From positions 1 through 64,000 of the forward strand of contig JAIEMP010000010.1 of the NCBI GenBank assembly GCA_019752045.1: DNA of 64,000 nt, given 5' to 3'. Positions 35,533 to 44,520 of this stretch are shown here, piece by piece; position 1 is the first letter of the stretch, and every line of letters starts with the position of its first letter. A program made the translations under genes and the position numbers. The DNA comes from Chitinophagaceae bacterium. GTDB taxonomy: Bacteria; Bacteroidota; Bacteroidia; Chitinophagales; Chitinophagaceae. The notes beneath the pieces are model-generated. The model was not told the DNA's origin. It made no database searches and saw only the letters and a list, made by a program, of their open reading frames with translations.

Positions 35533-36912
35533 ATGTTTTGGATCATCTTACTCAGCGGTGGTTTAGTGTATGTGCTTGCACAGTTTGTGCTGAAAAAGCT
35601 CTACATCAGCAATCGGTTTTTTGTATTGCTGGGTATTTGTGTATTGTTGTTTTTAACCGCTTTCTTTTTCCCTTTTTTAGAAACAGTAGCGAAAGCTGTT
35701 TTTTTTGTGTTGATGGCTGCATTGGCAGCTGATCTTTTCTTTCTGTTTGCATTCAACCGAAAACCAATCATTGAACGTTCGCTGCCCGAACGGTTGAGTA
35801 ATGGTGATGAAAATTCAGTAACCATTACGGTGCGTAATCTGTATCCGTTTTCTGTTAAGGCAGAGATCATTGATGAACTTCCGCCACAATTTCAGCAACG
35901 GAATTTTTCCATTACACAGCAGTTTAAACCGGGCGAAGAAAAAGAACTGCATTATACTTTAAGACCTGTTGAGCGTGGTGAATATCATTTTGGTACAGTG
36001 CAGTTGTATCTGCAATCATTGCTTGGTTTGGTGGAACGCAGGTTTACAGGTGCAGAAGCAATCATGGTGCCCGTATATCCATCGTTCATCAAACTGCGCA
36101 AATACCAACTGCATGCAGAAGCGGCACAAACAAAAGATGCCGGCAACAGAAGATTACGTAAGATCGGCCACAGTATGGAGTTTGAGCAGGTGAAGGAATA
36201 TGTACAGGGCGATGATGTGCGTAAGCTTAACTGGAAAGCCACTGCCCGGAAAGGTTCGCTCATGATCAATTCTTACACCGATGAGAAAAGTCAACAAGTG
36301 TATTGTGTGATTGATAAAGGGCGTTTAATGAAAATGCCGTTTAACGATTTAACGTTGCTTGATCATGCAGTGAATGCCAGCCTCGTGATGTGCAATGTGG
36401 CGCTGTACAGGCAGGATAAATTCGGTTTACTCACCTTTAGTAATAAGATGGGTTCTATGCTGGCAGCAGATCGTAAACCCGTGCAACTGGAAAAAGTATT
36501 ACAGACCTTATATAATCAGCAAACAGCTTTTCTTGAATCTGATTTTGAATTACTCTACACCAGAATAAGAGCAAGCATTAAACAACGCAGTTTGATCATC
36601 CTGTTCACCAACTTTGAATCACTGGCAGGTATGCAACGGCAGATGACCTATTTAAAACGGATTGCAAAATATCATTTGCTCTTACTGGTGTTTTTTGAGA
36701 ATACCGAATTAAAACAGGTCACTATCCAGGATGTAAAAGATATTGAAGACCTCTATGTTAAAACCATTGCAGGTAAATATGCCCACGAAAAAAGGCTCAT
36801 TGTAAAAGAATTGCAGAATGCCGGCATCTTAAGTATTCTCTCAGCTCCTGAGAATGTAACGGTGAATACAATTAATAAATACATTGAGATAAAGACAAGG
36901 CAGGCGATATAA
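35533..36912 (+). CDS. DUF58 (VWA-like) membrane protein
   Basis: 459 residues. Two N-terminal helices (about 1-75), a beta domain, then the DUF58 segment with MEFEQVKEYVQGDDVRKLNWKATARKG-like sequence (EYVQGDDVRKLNWKATAR) and a VWA-like fold (VYCVIDKGRLM, DKFGLLTFS). It is the last gene of the RDD-SpoIIM-DUF4129-DUF4350-MoxR set, and starts 1 bp after moxR. The complex is thought to handle membrane or envelope stress, but its substrate is unknown. Confidence 0.92.
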   Translation: MFWIILLSGGLVYVLAQFVLKKLYISNRFFVLLGICVLLFLTAFFFPFLETVAKAVFFVLMAALAADLFFLFAFNRKPIIERSLPERLSNGDENSVTITVRNLYPFSVKAEIIDELPPQFQQRNFSITQQFKPGEEKELHYTLRPVERGEYHFGTVQLYLQSLLGLVERRFTGAEAIMVPVYPSFIKLRKYQLHAEAAQTKDAGNRRLRKIGHSMEFEQVKEYVQGDDVRKLNWKATARKGSLMINSYTDEKSQQVYCVIDKGRLMKMPFNDLTLLDHAVNASLVMCNVALYRQDKFGLLTFSNKMGSMLAADRKPVQLEKVLQTLYNQQTAFLESDFELLYTRIRASIKQRSLIILFTNFESLAGMQRQMTYLKRIAKYHLLLLVFFENTELKQVTIQDVKDIEDLYVKTIAGKYAHEKRLIVKELQNAGILSILSAPENVTVNTINKYIEIKTRQAI

Positions 36913-36941
36913 ACGGATGAATTTTGGCAAAGTTGAGTTAC

Positions 36942-37496
36942 TTAATAATCTTGAGTCGCTCTCAAATAATGATGGTAGATTTTAAATACCCTTTGTTGAA
37001 TGATTTCAAGATATTCAGAAGCATCCATAAGCTGTTGTATTGTACCACCTCCTGAATATTCATCTTTACCTACTACGTTAATTAATTTTAGTTCATTGTT
37101 ACGAAAAGTAATCCATGATTTTTGTGCATTTGCAAGTACTTTTTTGTCTTCAGGTTTAAGAATAGTCTGTAGTTTTTTATAGTACTTATTTAATAAGCTG
37201 TCATATCTACTGGCAACTTCATACGTAGCATATCGCATGCCCGCTGTTGACCAATCGTATGAAATATATTTTGACAGATATAGTTCAATACGAAAAGTGT
37301 CTATAGTAAATTCTATAACTGCTTCAGTGTCGCCTTCTTTTTTCAATTTACTTTTTAATAGCTCTGATTCTTTACCTATTTCCTGTGAAATCTTTTCCTC
37401 AACAGTAGGAGTTACTTCAACAGGATTGTTTTTATTTTGTGAATATCCTGTTATGGCTGATACAATTAGAAATGTTATAAATGCAAAATTTTTCAT
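36942..37496 (-). CDS. LprI/DUF1311-like secreted protein
   Basis: 184 residues with a signal peptide ending near GYSQ. The C-terminal half shows the DUF1311/LprI pattern, with LNKYYKKLQTILKPEDKKVL followed by AQKSWITFRNNE. Some DUF1311 proteins inhibit lysozyme. This protein lacks the usual paired cysteines, so the function is open. It is convergent with the DUF58 gene and stands alone. Confidence 0.68.
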   Translation of the reverse strand: MKNFAFITFLIVSAITGYSQNKNNPVEVTPTVEEKISQEIGKESELLKSKLKKEGDTEAVIEFTIDTFRIELYLSKYISYDWSTAGMRYATYEVASRYDSLLNKYYKKLQTILKPEDKKVLANAQKSWITFRNNELKLINVVGKDEYSGGGTIQQLMDASEYLEIIQQRVFKIYHHYLRATQDY

Positions 37497-37642
37497 GAAT
37501 GTAAAATTGCTGTTTTATTATTTTAAGCCTTGGTTCGTGTCTCACGAACCAAAACCTACAGTAAATGTAAGTGCATTAAGATTACATACTGGTAAATCTG
37601 TTGCCGGAAAGAGATGAAAGAAGTCTATTCAAATCGCTTTAT

Positions 37643-38143
37643 TTACATAAAAATTTCTTTGAACTCCGAAATGTAACTGAATTTTACTGTGCCCAATGAC
37701 TTTAATCTTTGTCTTATCTCTTCTTTAATCTGATCATAATTGCTATGGTAAAATTCAGATAGTTTAATTACCTTTTTTCCGTTTTTTATTAGATACAAGT
37801 ATTCATATTCTCCACCTTTGGCTGGAATGGAACAAGTACTAAAACCCTCAAATTCATGAAGACTATATTTTTTTTCCGGACCAAGGCCTAGAAAACTTCG
37901 TTTAGATATTGTTTCTGATTCAAGAGTTACAAGGATTGCTTTTGTACGTAATTCCCCAAAAAATAGCCAAAGCCAGACAAAAACAAAAAAACAAAGCATT
38001 AACATTTCAAATAGATCAACGTTGCTTCGTCCAAACACCATCATGCATACTGAATAAAGGCATCCAGTCCAGATAATAGTAAGAATAATTACCAAAAAAA
38101 ACCAAAGTCGAAATGATGTTTTAAACATTGAAATTATTGACAT
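37643..38143 (-). CDS. small membrane protein with PH-like domain, unknown function
   Basis: 166 residues. Two membrane helices at about 12-36 and 42-62, then a ~95-residue soluble part (ILVTLESETISKRSFLG, KYSLHEFEGFSTC, YLYLIKNGKKVIKLSEFYHSNYDQIKEEI). That order, two helices followed by a short beta-rich domain and a final helix, resembles bacterial PH-like membrane proteins. No family is recognised with certainty. It stands alone with AT-rich flanks and an AT-rich coding sequence compared with neighbours. Confidence 0.6.
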   Translation of the reverse strand: MSIISMFKTSFRLWFFLVIILTIIWTGCLYSVCMMVFGRSNVDLFEMLMLCFFVFVWLWLFFGELRTKAILVTLESETISKRSFLGLGPEKKYSLHEFEGFSTCSIPAKGGEYEYLYLIKNGKKVIKLSEFYHSNYDQIKEEIRQRLKSLGTVKFSYISEFKEIFM

Positions 38144-38275
38144 TTTAACTTCATAAGCAATTGTTGAATGTTCATCAACTTTTTCTAAAGGTAAGATTGC
38201 TTTGCTGTTTTAAATCCTGAAAATTTGATGATTATCATGCGCCCAGTAACGAGGAAAAGGCAAGAGTGTACTCCC

Positions 38276-38283
38276 TACCTTTG
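38276..38283 (+). promoter_or_regulatory. -7 box next to truB start
   Basis: TACCTTTG fits TAnnTTTG and ends 8 bases before the ATG at 38292, predicting a leader of only a few bases. A -33 TTG at good spacing is not evident. Confidence 0.45.
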
Positions 38284-38291
38284 CCCTTTAT

Positions 38292-39029
38292 ATGAAAGAA
38301 CAAATTCAAACCATTTTTACAGAAGGGCAGGTGCTGTTAGTTGATAAACCATTAGAATGGACATCCTTTGATGTAGTGGCCAAAGTGCGGAATACCATCA
38401 AAATAAAAAAAGTTGGTCATGCAGGAACGCTCGATCCATTGGCAACAGGATTGCTGATTCTCTGCACAGGAAAATTTACAAAGAAGATCAATGAATACCA
38501 GGCAAGAGAAAAAGAATATACCGGCACATTTACATTGGGTGCTGTTACGCCCACTTATGATCTGGAAAGTGAACCGGAGCAGTTTGCAGATTATTCCTTT
38601 GTGACTGAAGGGCTGATTCATGCCACAACAAATCAATTCATTGGCGAGATACAACAAGTGCCGCCCACACATTCTGCCATCAAGCAAAACGGCAAACCTG
38701 TTTACCTGCTTGCAAGAAAAGGAGTGGATGTGGTGATGGAGCCACGAACAATTACCATCAAAGAATTTGAGATTACAAAAATAGACTTGCCCGTATTGCA
38801 TTTCCGGGTGGTTTGTTCAACAGGAACATACATCCGCAGTCTTGCACATGATTTTGGAAAAGCATTGGGTTGTGGTGCATACCTCAGCAAACTATGCCGT
38901 ACAAGAATAGGAGAGTTTACAATTAATGAAGCAAGAACCCTGGAACAAACACTCGAGTGGATCAAGGAACAGAGCCACCCATCATCCTTAAGTGAAGGGA
39001 ATCCATCAGAAGGGATAACCAATACCTAA
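38292..39029 (+). CDS. truB: tRNA pseudouridine(55) synthase TruB
   Basis: 245 residues. The catalytic motif KVGHAGTLDPLATGLL (about 37-52) contains the active Asp, preceded by VDKPLEWTSFDVV. CSTGTYIRSLAHDFG and RTRIGEFTINEA are conserved TruB segments. It makes pseudouridine 55 in the T-loop of tRNAs. The final ~8 codons overlap the end of the convergent tamL gene by 24 bp. Confidence 0.95.
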   Translation: MKEQIQTIFTEGQVLLVDKPLEWTSFDVVAKVRNTIKIKKVGHAGTLDPLATGLLILCTGKFTKKINEYQAREKEYTGTFTLGAVTPTYDLESEPEQFADYSFVTEGLIHATTNQFIGEIQQVPPTHSAIKQNGKPVYLLARKGVDVVMEPRTITIKEFEITKIDLPVLHFRVVCSTGTYIRSLAHDFGKALGCGAYLSKLCRTRIGEFTINEARTLEQTLEWIKEQSHPSSLSEGNPSEGITNT

Positions 39030-41498
39030 AGAGAAATTGAAATTTTCATATCGCCAGTTACGATCCTGATCTCTTCGTCCATACAAATTCTGAAAACTTG
39101 TTTTAGGAATGCGCCATCCGTTATTTGTTTTAACAAACGGATGAGCAGGATTTTTGATACGCAATCCAAAATCAAAACGGAGCAGGAACAGCCCCACAAA
39201 GTCCAGTCGAAATCCCGTACCAGCACTTACACTTAAATCACGGTACAGATTATTAAAACGAAAAACAACGGTATCGTTTCCTGCATTACTTTTATTCCGG
39301 AAGTTCCACACATTTCCTGCATCAAGAAAGAGTGCACCTCTTAAGATTAACGTGTTGGGCCAGATGGATAGAATATTATACCTGTATTCTGCATTTGCTT
39401 CCAGCACTATATCACCGCTGCGGCTGAAGAATTGATTTCGTCCGCTTCTTGTTTCTAATGGACTTGTACCGGGACCAATACTACGTAACGGCCATGCACG
39501 CATGCTGTTGGGTCCACCGCCGGTGAATTGTTTAAAGAAAGGCATGTTTGATGTATCTACATCATACAAATACCCTGCGCCAAGCAATCCTCTAAACACC
39601 CAACGGTGTGCTTTAAAGCGTTGAATTTCGTATTTGTATTCTGCATCAAAACGTACATATTCATACAGTGGCTCATCAAACAGTTTGATAGCATTTTTCA
39701 ACCGTCCGAATATAGCTCCTGATTCTTCAAAATTAATTCTGTAAGAAACCACATGTCTGTAAACTGGATAATCCCGTACAATCTTTGCAGGTTTAGAATA
39801 ACTGGCATTAAAAATACCCAATACAAAACCTTCATTAAACGAATTACGCAGCAGGGCCGATGCTGCAAGCTGTTCACGAAAAGCAACCGACTCATTAGCC
39901 AGATTTACAAATTCAATATTTAACGGACGAATACTCCAGATGGCATCCTGTTTTGTTTGAAACTGCCAGCCAAGTGTTGCACCTACATTAATTAAACTGA
40001 AAAAACGGATCCTGTTAATTGCAGAAATAGATGTTGTAACAAATGTTTTTTTATTGACCCAGTCTTTACTCCATTTTGGTTTAAAAACCGCAGCAGGTAT
40101 TTTAGGAATGGTGAAGCTGTTGCTGTAAGTGAGTTCGGTTGATTGTATACCGTTGTTAATTTGGCCTACTCCAAACTCAAGTCCGCCACGGATGGTATGC
40201 AGCACCTGTATTCCCTGCCGGTCGAAATTACGGTTACGGTAACCGAGATTTAAACCAAAGCCAACAAGGTTACCTGCAGTTTGGGTTGAAATGATTCCGT
40301 TTTGATTCACGGCATTAAACACCGACTCCAGATCAACTGTAAAACTCCGCTTGGGCGATGGAATTAATAAAATCCGGTAATCAATTTTAGAAGAGTCGTC
40401 CTTTGCCCGCAGTGGTTCAATTTTAATAATACTCCAGGTGTTCAGTTTATTCAGTTCATCTGCTGTTCTTGAAATATCATTTGCCCGGTAAATACTGTCG
40501 GGTTTTAAAAATAAATGCTGACGGATAAAGAACGGTTTAAACTTTTGCTGGTTGTATTTTACCACCACTTTATTCCGGCTGCTTGAATCATATTTGGTTG
40601 AATCAACATTCTCTCCTTTATACTCGGGATAAACAGTAATGTTGCGGTTGTAATAAATCCGGTAAGCCGAAGAATCTGCAAACGGCTTCATACGGATATA
40701 TACATTGATCTGCGGATTTTCTCTGCGTTTCTGCGCCTCTTGAAATACTTCAAATTGTCTGATAGGGTCGAGGGCCAGTTCCGGATCTAACAGCTTTAAA
40801 AAAACGGTATCCACATCAGCATACAATAATTCCCTTGTCATATTGTAATAGCCGTTGTTACGGTATAATTCAATCAGCCTGTCCATTTCTGCAGATACTT
40901 TCTCTTCTGTAAACGGCTCGCCTTTTTTCAGAAAGCTTTGTGAAAGATTATTGTATGTGAGTTCCTGCAAGGGACGCAGTTCATTTCGGTTTGAGTCGTT
41001 GGGTATTAATACAATTGAATCCATTCTGAAAACAGGGCCTGTTGTTACCGTAAACACCGTGGCTACTCTGTATTGTCTTTTAGAAGGTTTGCTCTGATGA
41101 ACGGTATCTATATATGAACTATCCTTTACTTTTCCATTGTAATAACCTACCGTTTTTAAAAAGATTTCCATGTTGACCGCACTCTGTCTTGCATAAGATG
41201 TATCAAAAACAGCAGGCCACTCAAGGCGTTTTAATACTACATACGATTGCTTTACAATTAACCGCATGCTGTCTGTGAGCTGTGTATTGAGTCGGTCTGT
41301 TAAGAGTGTGCGTTCATCCTTACTGAGTTTATTATTAACGATGTTAATTTGATTGAAATAAACAAAAGGAGTTTCTTTGGGATAATTCTTTACTTTAGAA
41401 TACTTGTTCCGGGTTAATTTTTTTGAGGTGCAGGAAGTGAGCAACAGTATTGCAGACAGAAAGAATAATATGGTAAATGTTGCCCTGGTGAATATCAT
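39006..41498 (-). CDS. tamL: BamA/TamA-family outer-membrane protein with lipid anchor (TamL-like)
   Basis: 830 residues. The N-terminus is a lipoprotein signal ending in LLTSC (Cys23), then POTRA-like domains to about residue 400 and a 16-strand Omp85 barrel ending in the aromatic GYPF. The barrel holds the family's FTGGGPNSMRAW (about 660-671) and the conserved loop element. Lipidated TamA homologues of this length (TamL) are typical of Bacteroidota and are proposed to help lipid or protein assembly in the outer membrane. A tamB partner is not in the window. Its 3' end overlaps truB tail to tail. Confidence 0.85.
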   Translation of the reverse strand: MIFTRATFTILFFLSAILLLTSCTSKKLTRNKYSKVKNYPKETPFVYFNQINIVNNKLSKDERTLLTDRLNTQLTDSMRLIVKQSYVVLKRLEWPAVFDTSYARQSAVNMEIFLKTVGYYNGKVKDSSYIDTVHQSKPSKRQYRVATVFTVTTGPVFRMDSIVLIPNDSNRNELRPLQELTYNNLSQSFLKKGEPFTEEKVSAEMDRLIELYRNNGYYNMTRELLYADVDTVFLKLLDPELALDPIRQFEVFQEAQKRRENPQINVYIRMKPFADSSAYRIYYNRNITVYPEYKGENVDSTKYDSSSRNKVVVKYNQQKFKPFFIRQHLFLKPDSIYRANDISRTADELNKLNTWSIIKIEPLRAKDDSSKIDYRILLIPSPKRSFTVDLESVFNAVNQNGIISTQTAGNLVGFGLNLGYRNRNFDRQGIQVLHTIRGGLEFGVGQINNGIQSTELTYSNSFTIPKIPAAVFKPKWSKDWVNKKTFVTTSISAINRIRFFSLINVGATLGWQFQTKQDAIWSIRPLNIEFVNLANESVAFREQLAASALLRNSFNEGFVLGIFNASYSKPAKIVRDYPVYRHVVSYRINFEESGAIFGRLKNAIKLFDEPLYEYVRFDAEYKYEIQRFKAHRWVFRGLLGAGYLYDVDTSNMPFFKQFTGGGPNSMRAWPLRSIGPGTSPLETRSGRNQFFSRSGDIVLEANAEYRYNILSIWPNTLILRGALFLDAGNVWNFRNKSNAGNDTVVFRFNNLYRDLSVSAGTGFRLDFVGLFLLRFDFGLRIKNPAHPFVKTNNGWRIPKTSFQNLYGRRDQDRNWRYENFNFSLGIGYPF

Positions 41499-41510
41499 AA
41501 AAAAGAATCA

Positions 41511-42251
41511 ATGCTCAGTAAAAACGAAGTCAAATATATTCAAAGTTTGGGCCACAAAAAAAGAAGAGCGGAAGAACGGCTCTTTATTGCTGAGGGAAGT
41601 AAAATACTGGCCGAGTTTATCCATGAGATGCCTCAACAGATTTTTCGGTTATACGCTACCGAAGATTTCTTTCAAAAGCATGCAGAGGCGCAGCAAATTG
41701 CAGATAAACGGGTGATTACTGATGAAGACCTCCAACGCATATCTCAGCTGCAAACCCCAAATGAAGCGCTGGCTTTGATCCGTTATTTTCCTGAGCAGGA
41801 TACAAATTTATCTTCCAATGGCTGGAGCCTGGCGCTGGATGGTATCCGTGATCCCGGGAATATGGGCACCATCATTCGGCTGGCCGACTGGTTTGGTATT
41901 GAAACCATCATTTGTTCTCCCGATTGTGCAGATGTGTACAATTCAAAAGTGGTACAGGCAACTATGGGAAGTATTATGCGTGTAAAAATAATTGAGCAGG
42001 AGCTTGGTGATTTTCTGGCGAAACAGAACATGCCTGTTGCCGGTGCTGTATTGGGAGGAGATCAACTTGCTTCATATCAATTTCCATCATCGGGTATACT
42101 TGTTATCGGCAACGAAGCAAACGGCATCAGCAAAGAACTGTTGCCTTTTCTAACACAACAGGTCATGATCCCCCGTTTTGGTCATGCAGAATCATTAAAT
42201 GCAGCTACTGCAACGGGTATCTTACTGTGGGAATTGAAACGCCCCGTCTGA
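41511..42251 (+). CDS. SpoU/TrmH-family RNA 2'-O-methyltransferase
   Basis: 246 residues. N-terminal substrate-binding domain (1-95: VKYIQSLGHKKRRAEERLFIAEG) and C-terminal SPOUT methyltransferase with LDGIRDPGNMGTIIRLADWFG, VIGNEANGISKELL and PRFGHAESLNAATATGI. Targets are tRNA or 23S rRNA ribose. It is divergent from tamL with only 12 bp between them. The last codons and TGA stop come from a copy of the GTCnGACG repeat (see 42244). Confidence 0.9.
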   Translation: MLSKNEVKYIQSLGHKKRRAEERLFIAEGSKILAEFIHEMPQQIFRLYATEDFFQKHAEAQQIADKRVITDEDLQRISQLQTPNEALALIRYFPEQDTNLSSNGWSLALDGIRDPGNMGTIIRLADWFGIETIICSPDCADVYNSKVVQATMGSIMRVKIIEQELGDFLAKQNMPVAGAVLGGDQLASYQFPSSGILVIGNEANGISKELLPFLTQQVMIPRFGHAESLNAATATGILLWELKRPV

Positions 42252-42354
42252 CGCCCTCGTCTGACGGGATTCATTAGATGGTTAATTTAATAAGTATAAA
42301 GATGTAAGTAAATTTCTGTTCCACAGTTCTCGTCCGACGGAGGCGTCAGACGGA
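42244..42354. repeat. inverted pair of GTCnGACG repeats between convergent genes
   Basis: Copy 2 at 42244-42269 (CCGTCTGACGCCCTCGTCTG then ACGGGA) and copy 3 on the other strand at 42329-42354 (TCCGTCTGACGCCTCCGTCG then GACGAG) face each other. The TGA inside CCGTCTGA is the stop of both convergent genes (42249-42251 and 42348-42346). A related copy is at 9613-9638. The inverted pair could fold into a long hairpin and end both transcripts. Confidence 0.7.
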
Positions 42355-42975
42355 ACTGATGCCAACTCTGCTTTTTACAAATTCATTTCTTTCCAGTTCA
42401 AGTAACATAAACTGTGCAAGATCACCGGCATTGATCCGGTATTTGTTGGGAGATGGAGCAAAATCTTTACTGGTAATATAGTTTCCTGTAGGGCCTTCGT
42501 TGATGATATCCGGACTGCAGACAAAAGTCCAGTCCAGATCACTGCTATTTAAATAGTCATATGCTTTTCGGTGTTCATTGCCAACCGGTAAATATTCTTT
42601 TGGATAATCTTCCTGATCAATCAGCAACTGTTGTTCATCAAAATTCAAAATACCCAGTCCGCCCAACGCAATAATGCGTTGTACTGCATTCTTTTTCATT
42701 TGTGCAATGATATTCTTGATGCCCAGTGAACGGGTTTTATCTGTGCCGTCTGAGGCACCACCAATAACACTCAATACTGCATCGCAGTCTTTTATGGCAT
42801 GATACACATCGTCTTCATCAAACAAGGCTCCTTTAACCAATTCAAGTTGCTCATGTTCTGTCTTGAGATCAAACACATTTCTCCCAAACGCTTTTACAGT
42901 ATGGCCTTTCCAGATTGCCTGCTGCACAAGTTGAATACCTGTTTGACCTGTTGCGCCAAAGACAATGATCTTCAT
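42346..42975 (-). CDS. NAD(P)-binding NmrA/SDR-like protein
   Basis: 209 residues. Rossmann start GATGQTGIQLVQQAI (about 7-21), DCDAVLSVIGGASDGTDKT and IIALGGLGILN match the atypical SDR group with NAD(P)H-binding (NmrA/YwnB-like). These are nucleotide sensors or small oxidoreductases; the Tyr-x3-Lys triad of classical SDRs is not evident. It stands alone on this strand, and its C-terminal SSV plus stop are supplied by a repeat copy. Confidence 0.82.
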   Translation of the reverse strand: MKIIVFGATGQTGIQLVQQAIWKGHTVKAFGRNVFDLKTEHEQLELVKGALFDEDDVYHAIKDCDAVLSVIGGASDGTDKTRSLGIKNIIAQMKKNAVQRIIALGGLGILNFDEQQLLIDQEDYPKEYLPVGNEHRKAYDYLNSSDLDWTFVCSPDIINEGPTGNYITSKDFAPSPNKYRINAGDLAQFMLLELERNEFVKSRVGISSV

Positions 42976-43086
42976 AGTTGTTGTTTTAATGCAAACAAGT
43001 TACTGCAAGCGACTGAAATATGTTAAAATTTTGACCGGAATCAACCAATGCCACAGTTTTCCAATCTTTGCAGCTAAATACTCCGT

Positions 43087-43503
43087 TTGAAAAAATATAT
43101 ACTATTCATTGTATTGGCTTTTGGTTCTGCAAAGCTATCTGCACAGAAAATTGACAGTCTGTTTTTTAATTTATATACAGACAGTCTAAAAAAAGGATCG
43201 TGGAATTATATTAATGTGGATGCGAAGCTGAACAACGGAAAATTTATGCCGCTTACTTCAGAACAATTAAAGTTTAAAGTGAGTAACGGAAAACTGGAGG
43301 GTAACAGTGTATGGATTGATTGGGATTTTAAACAGGATTCAATTGTAGTAGAAGCCATGTTGAAAAAAGATCCGGCAGTAAAACGTGTGATCACCATCTG
43401 GATAAAAAAAGTAGATCATCAACTGAATGCACCCGTCAATGATTCTTTGTTGAAGCAAATCAACAATCGCCAAAAATCAACAAAACGTAAAAGGAAAAAT
43501 TAA
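43087..43503 (+). CDS. small secreted protein, unknown function
   Basis: 138 residues from a TTG at 43087 (no ATG or GTG is available before the signal peptide). The signal peptide reads KKYILFIVLAFGSAKLSAQ. The rest is a beta-rich domain (WNYINVDAKLNNGKFMPLTSEQLKF) with a basic tail (NNRQKSTKRKRKN). No family is recognised. It is convergent with the next gene; the stop codons are three bases apart. Confidence 0.68.
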   Translation: MKKYILFIVLAFGSAKLSAQKIDSLFFNLYTDSLKKGSWNYINVDAKLNNGKFMPLTSEQLKFKVSNGKLEGNSVWIDWDFKQDSIVVEAMLKKDPAVKRVITIWIKKVDHQLNAPVNDSLLKQINNRQKSTKRKRKN

Positions 43504-43505
43504 AC

Positions 43506-44492
43506 TTAACCACCGGTTTTCTTTTTCACAGGTGCTTTTGCTGCCGGTTTTTTTTGAGGTTTTGATGCAGCAGGAACCGTTTCAAGCCCATCACCTTTTT
43601 GTTTAAAATCAATGGCTTCCGGTATGGGGGCTTCTCCATCTTTTAATTTAAAGTCAAATACTTTATCAATGTGCAGCCATTTTCCGTTTGTCCATTGAAA
43701 GCCTTCATAATCACCATCAGGTATAAGCGTATATACTTTCCCGGGTTCGTTACTTTCAGAAACGAGGTGATCAAAGATGATCATATCCATTTCTTCATCA
43801 AACTGCACTCTTGCACGGCCGTCTTTTTTATATTCCAGTAAATAGCGGGCAACTCCCGGTTTAGGAACAGAATCTTTCGCAAATGAAAAAGCAGATGGCA
43901 TTCCAAACATGGGTACACCTGCATCATCAAACCACAATACATCAATCAGCTTTTTTGTAGTACGGGTATTGTTTTCATCATAACCAAGCAGTGTATAATA
44001 TTTTTTACCGAGATATTCTTTTTGAATGATGCGGTAATATACAGCGCCAATCCACCATTGATGATTGGCAACAGTATCAGTATCAGCTTCTGTAAACTCA
44101 CTGGCATCACGCAGTGGAATAAATTTTTGTATACCGTTTGGTTTACGCATTTGAATAAACCCACGCTGGCGGCAATAGCTATCGTCTTTAACTACCTGCC
44201 AGGTAAAAATGCGAAAGCTGCTGTCGGGACTGTACAGTTTTGAAATGGTTTTAAGCGAATCAAACGGAAAATAAAAAGAGTTGTCCTGTACCAATGCCCT
44301 TACCAAAATGCGTGTAAAATTGCTGTCGCTCCTGAAACGAACTGCAGCATCTTTTCCATTCACAATATCAAAAGCAAATTTTTTAAGGGAGTCCTGCCTC
44401 AGTTTAAATTGTTTTGCTTCAGCCGTGCTGAGGCGCTGTGCACCTGCAGCTAAGGAGATAAAAAAACAGAAAAGGGTAAACAAGTTTTTCAT
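43506..44492 (-). CDS. secreted hypothetical protein
   Basis: 328 residues from the ATG at 44492; the longer frame to 44558 would run into the upstream gene and lacks a signal start. Signal peptide MKNLFTLFCFFISLAAGAQ. The body has a mixed fold with WWIGAVYYRIIQKEYLGKKYYTLLGYDENN-type strands (KKYYTLLGYDENN seen), and the tail is a Lys/Pro/Ala-rich run. No domain name can be given; similar secreted proteins with YTLLG(Y/W)D are widespread in Bacteroidota. It follows a HAD phosphatase gene by 28 bp and may be its operon partner. Confidence 0.7.
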   Translation of the reverse strand: MKNLFTLFCFFISLAAGAQRLSTAEAKQFKLRQDSLKKFAFDIVNGKDAAVRFRSDSNFTRILVRALVQDNSFYFPFDSLKTISKLYSPDSSFRIFTWQVVKDDSYCRQRGFIQMRKPNGIQKFIPLRDASEFTEADTDTVANHQWWIGAVYYRIIQKEYLGKKYYTLLGYDENNTRTTKKLIDVLWFDDAGVPMFGMPSAFSFAKDSVPKPGVARYLLEYKKDGRARVQFDEEMDMIIFDHLVSESNEPGKVYTLIPDGDYEGFQWTNGKWLHIDKVFDFKLKDGEAPIPEAIDFKQKGDGLETVPAASKPQKKPAAKAPVKKKTGG

Positions 44493-44520
44493 TTCAGGTA
44501 TTAACTGATTCAGAGCAAAA

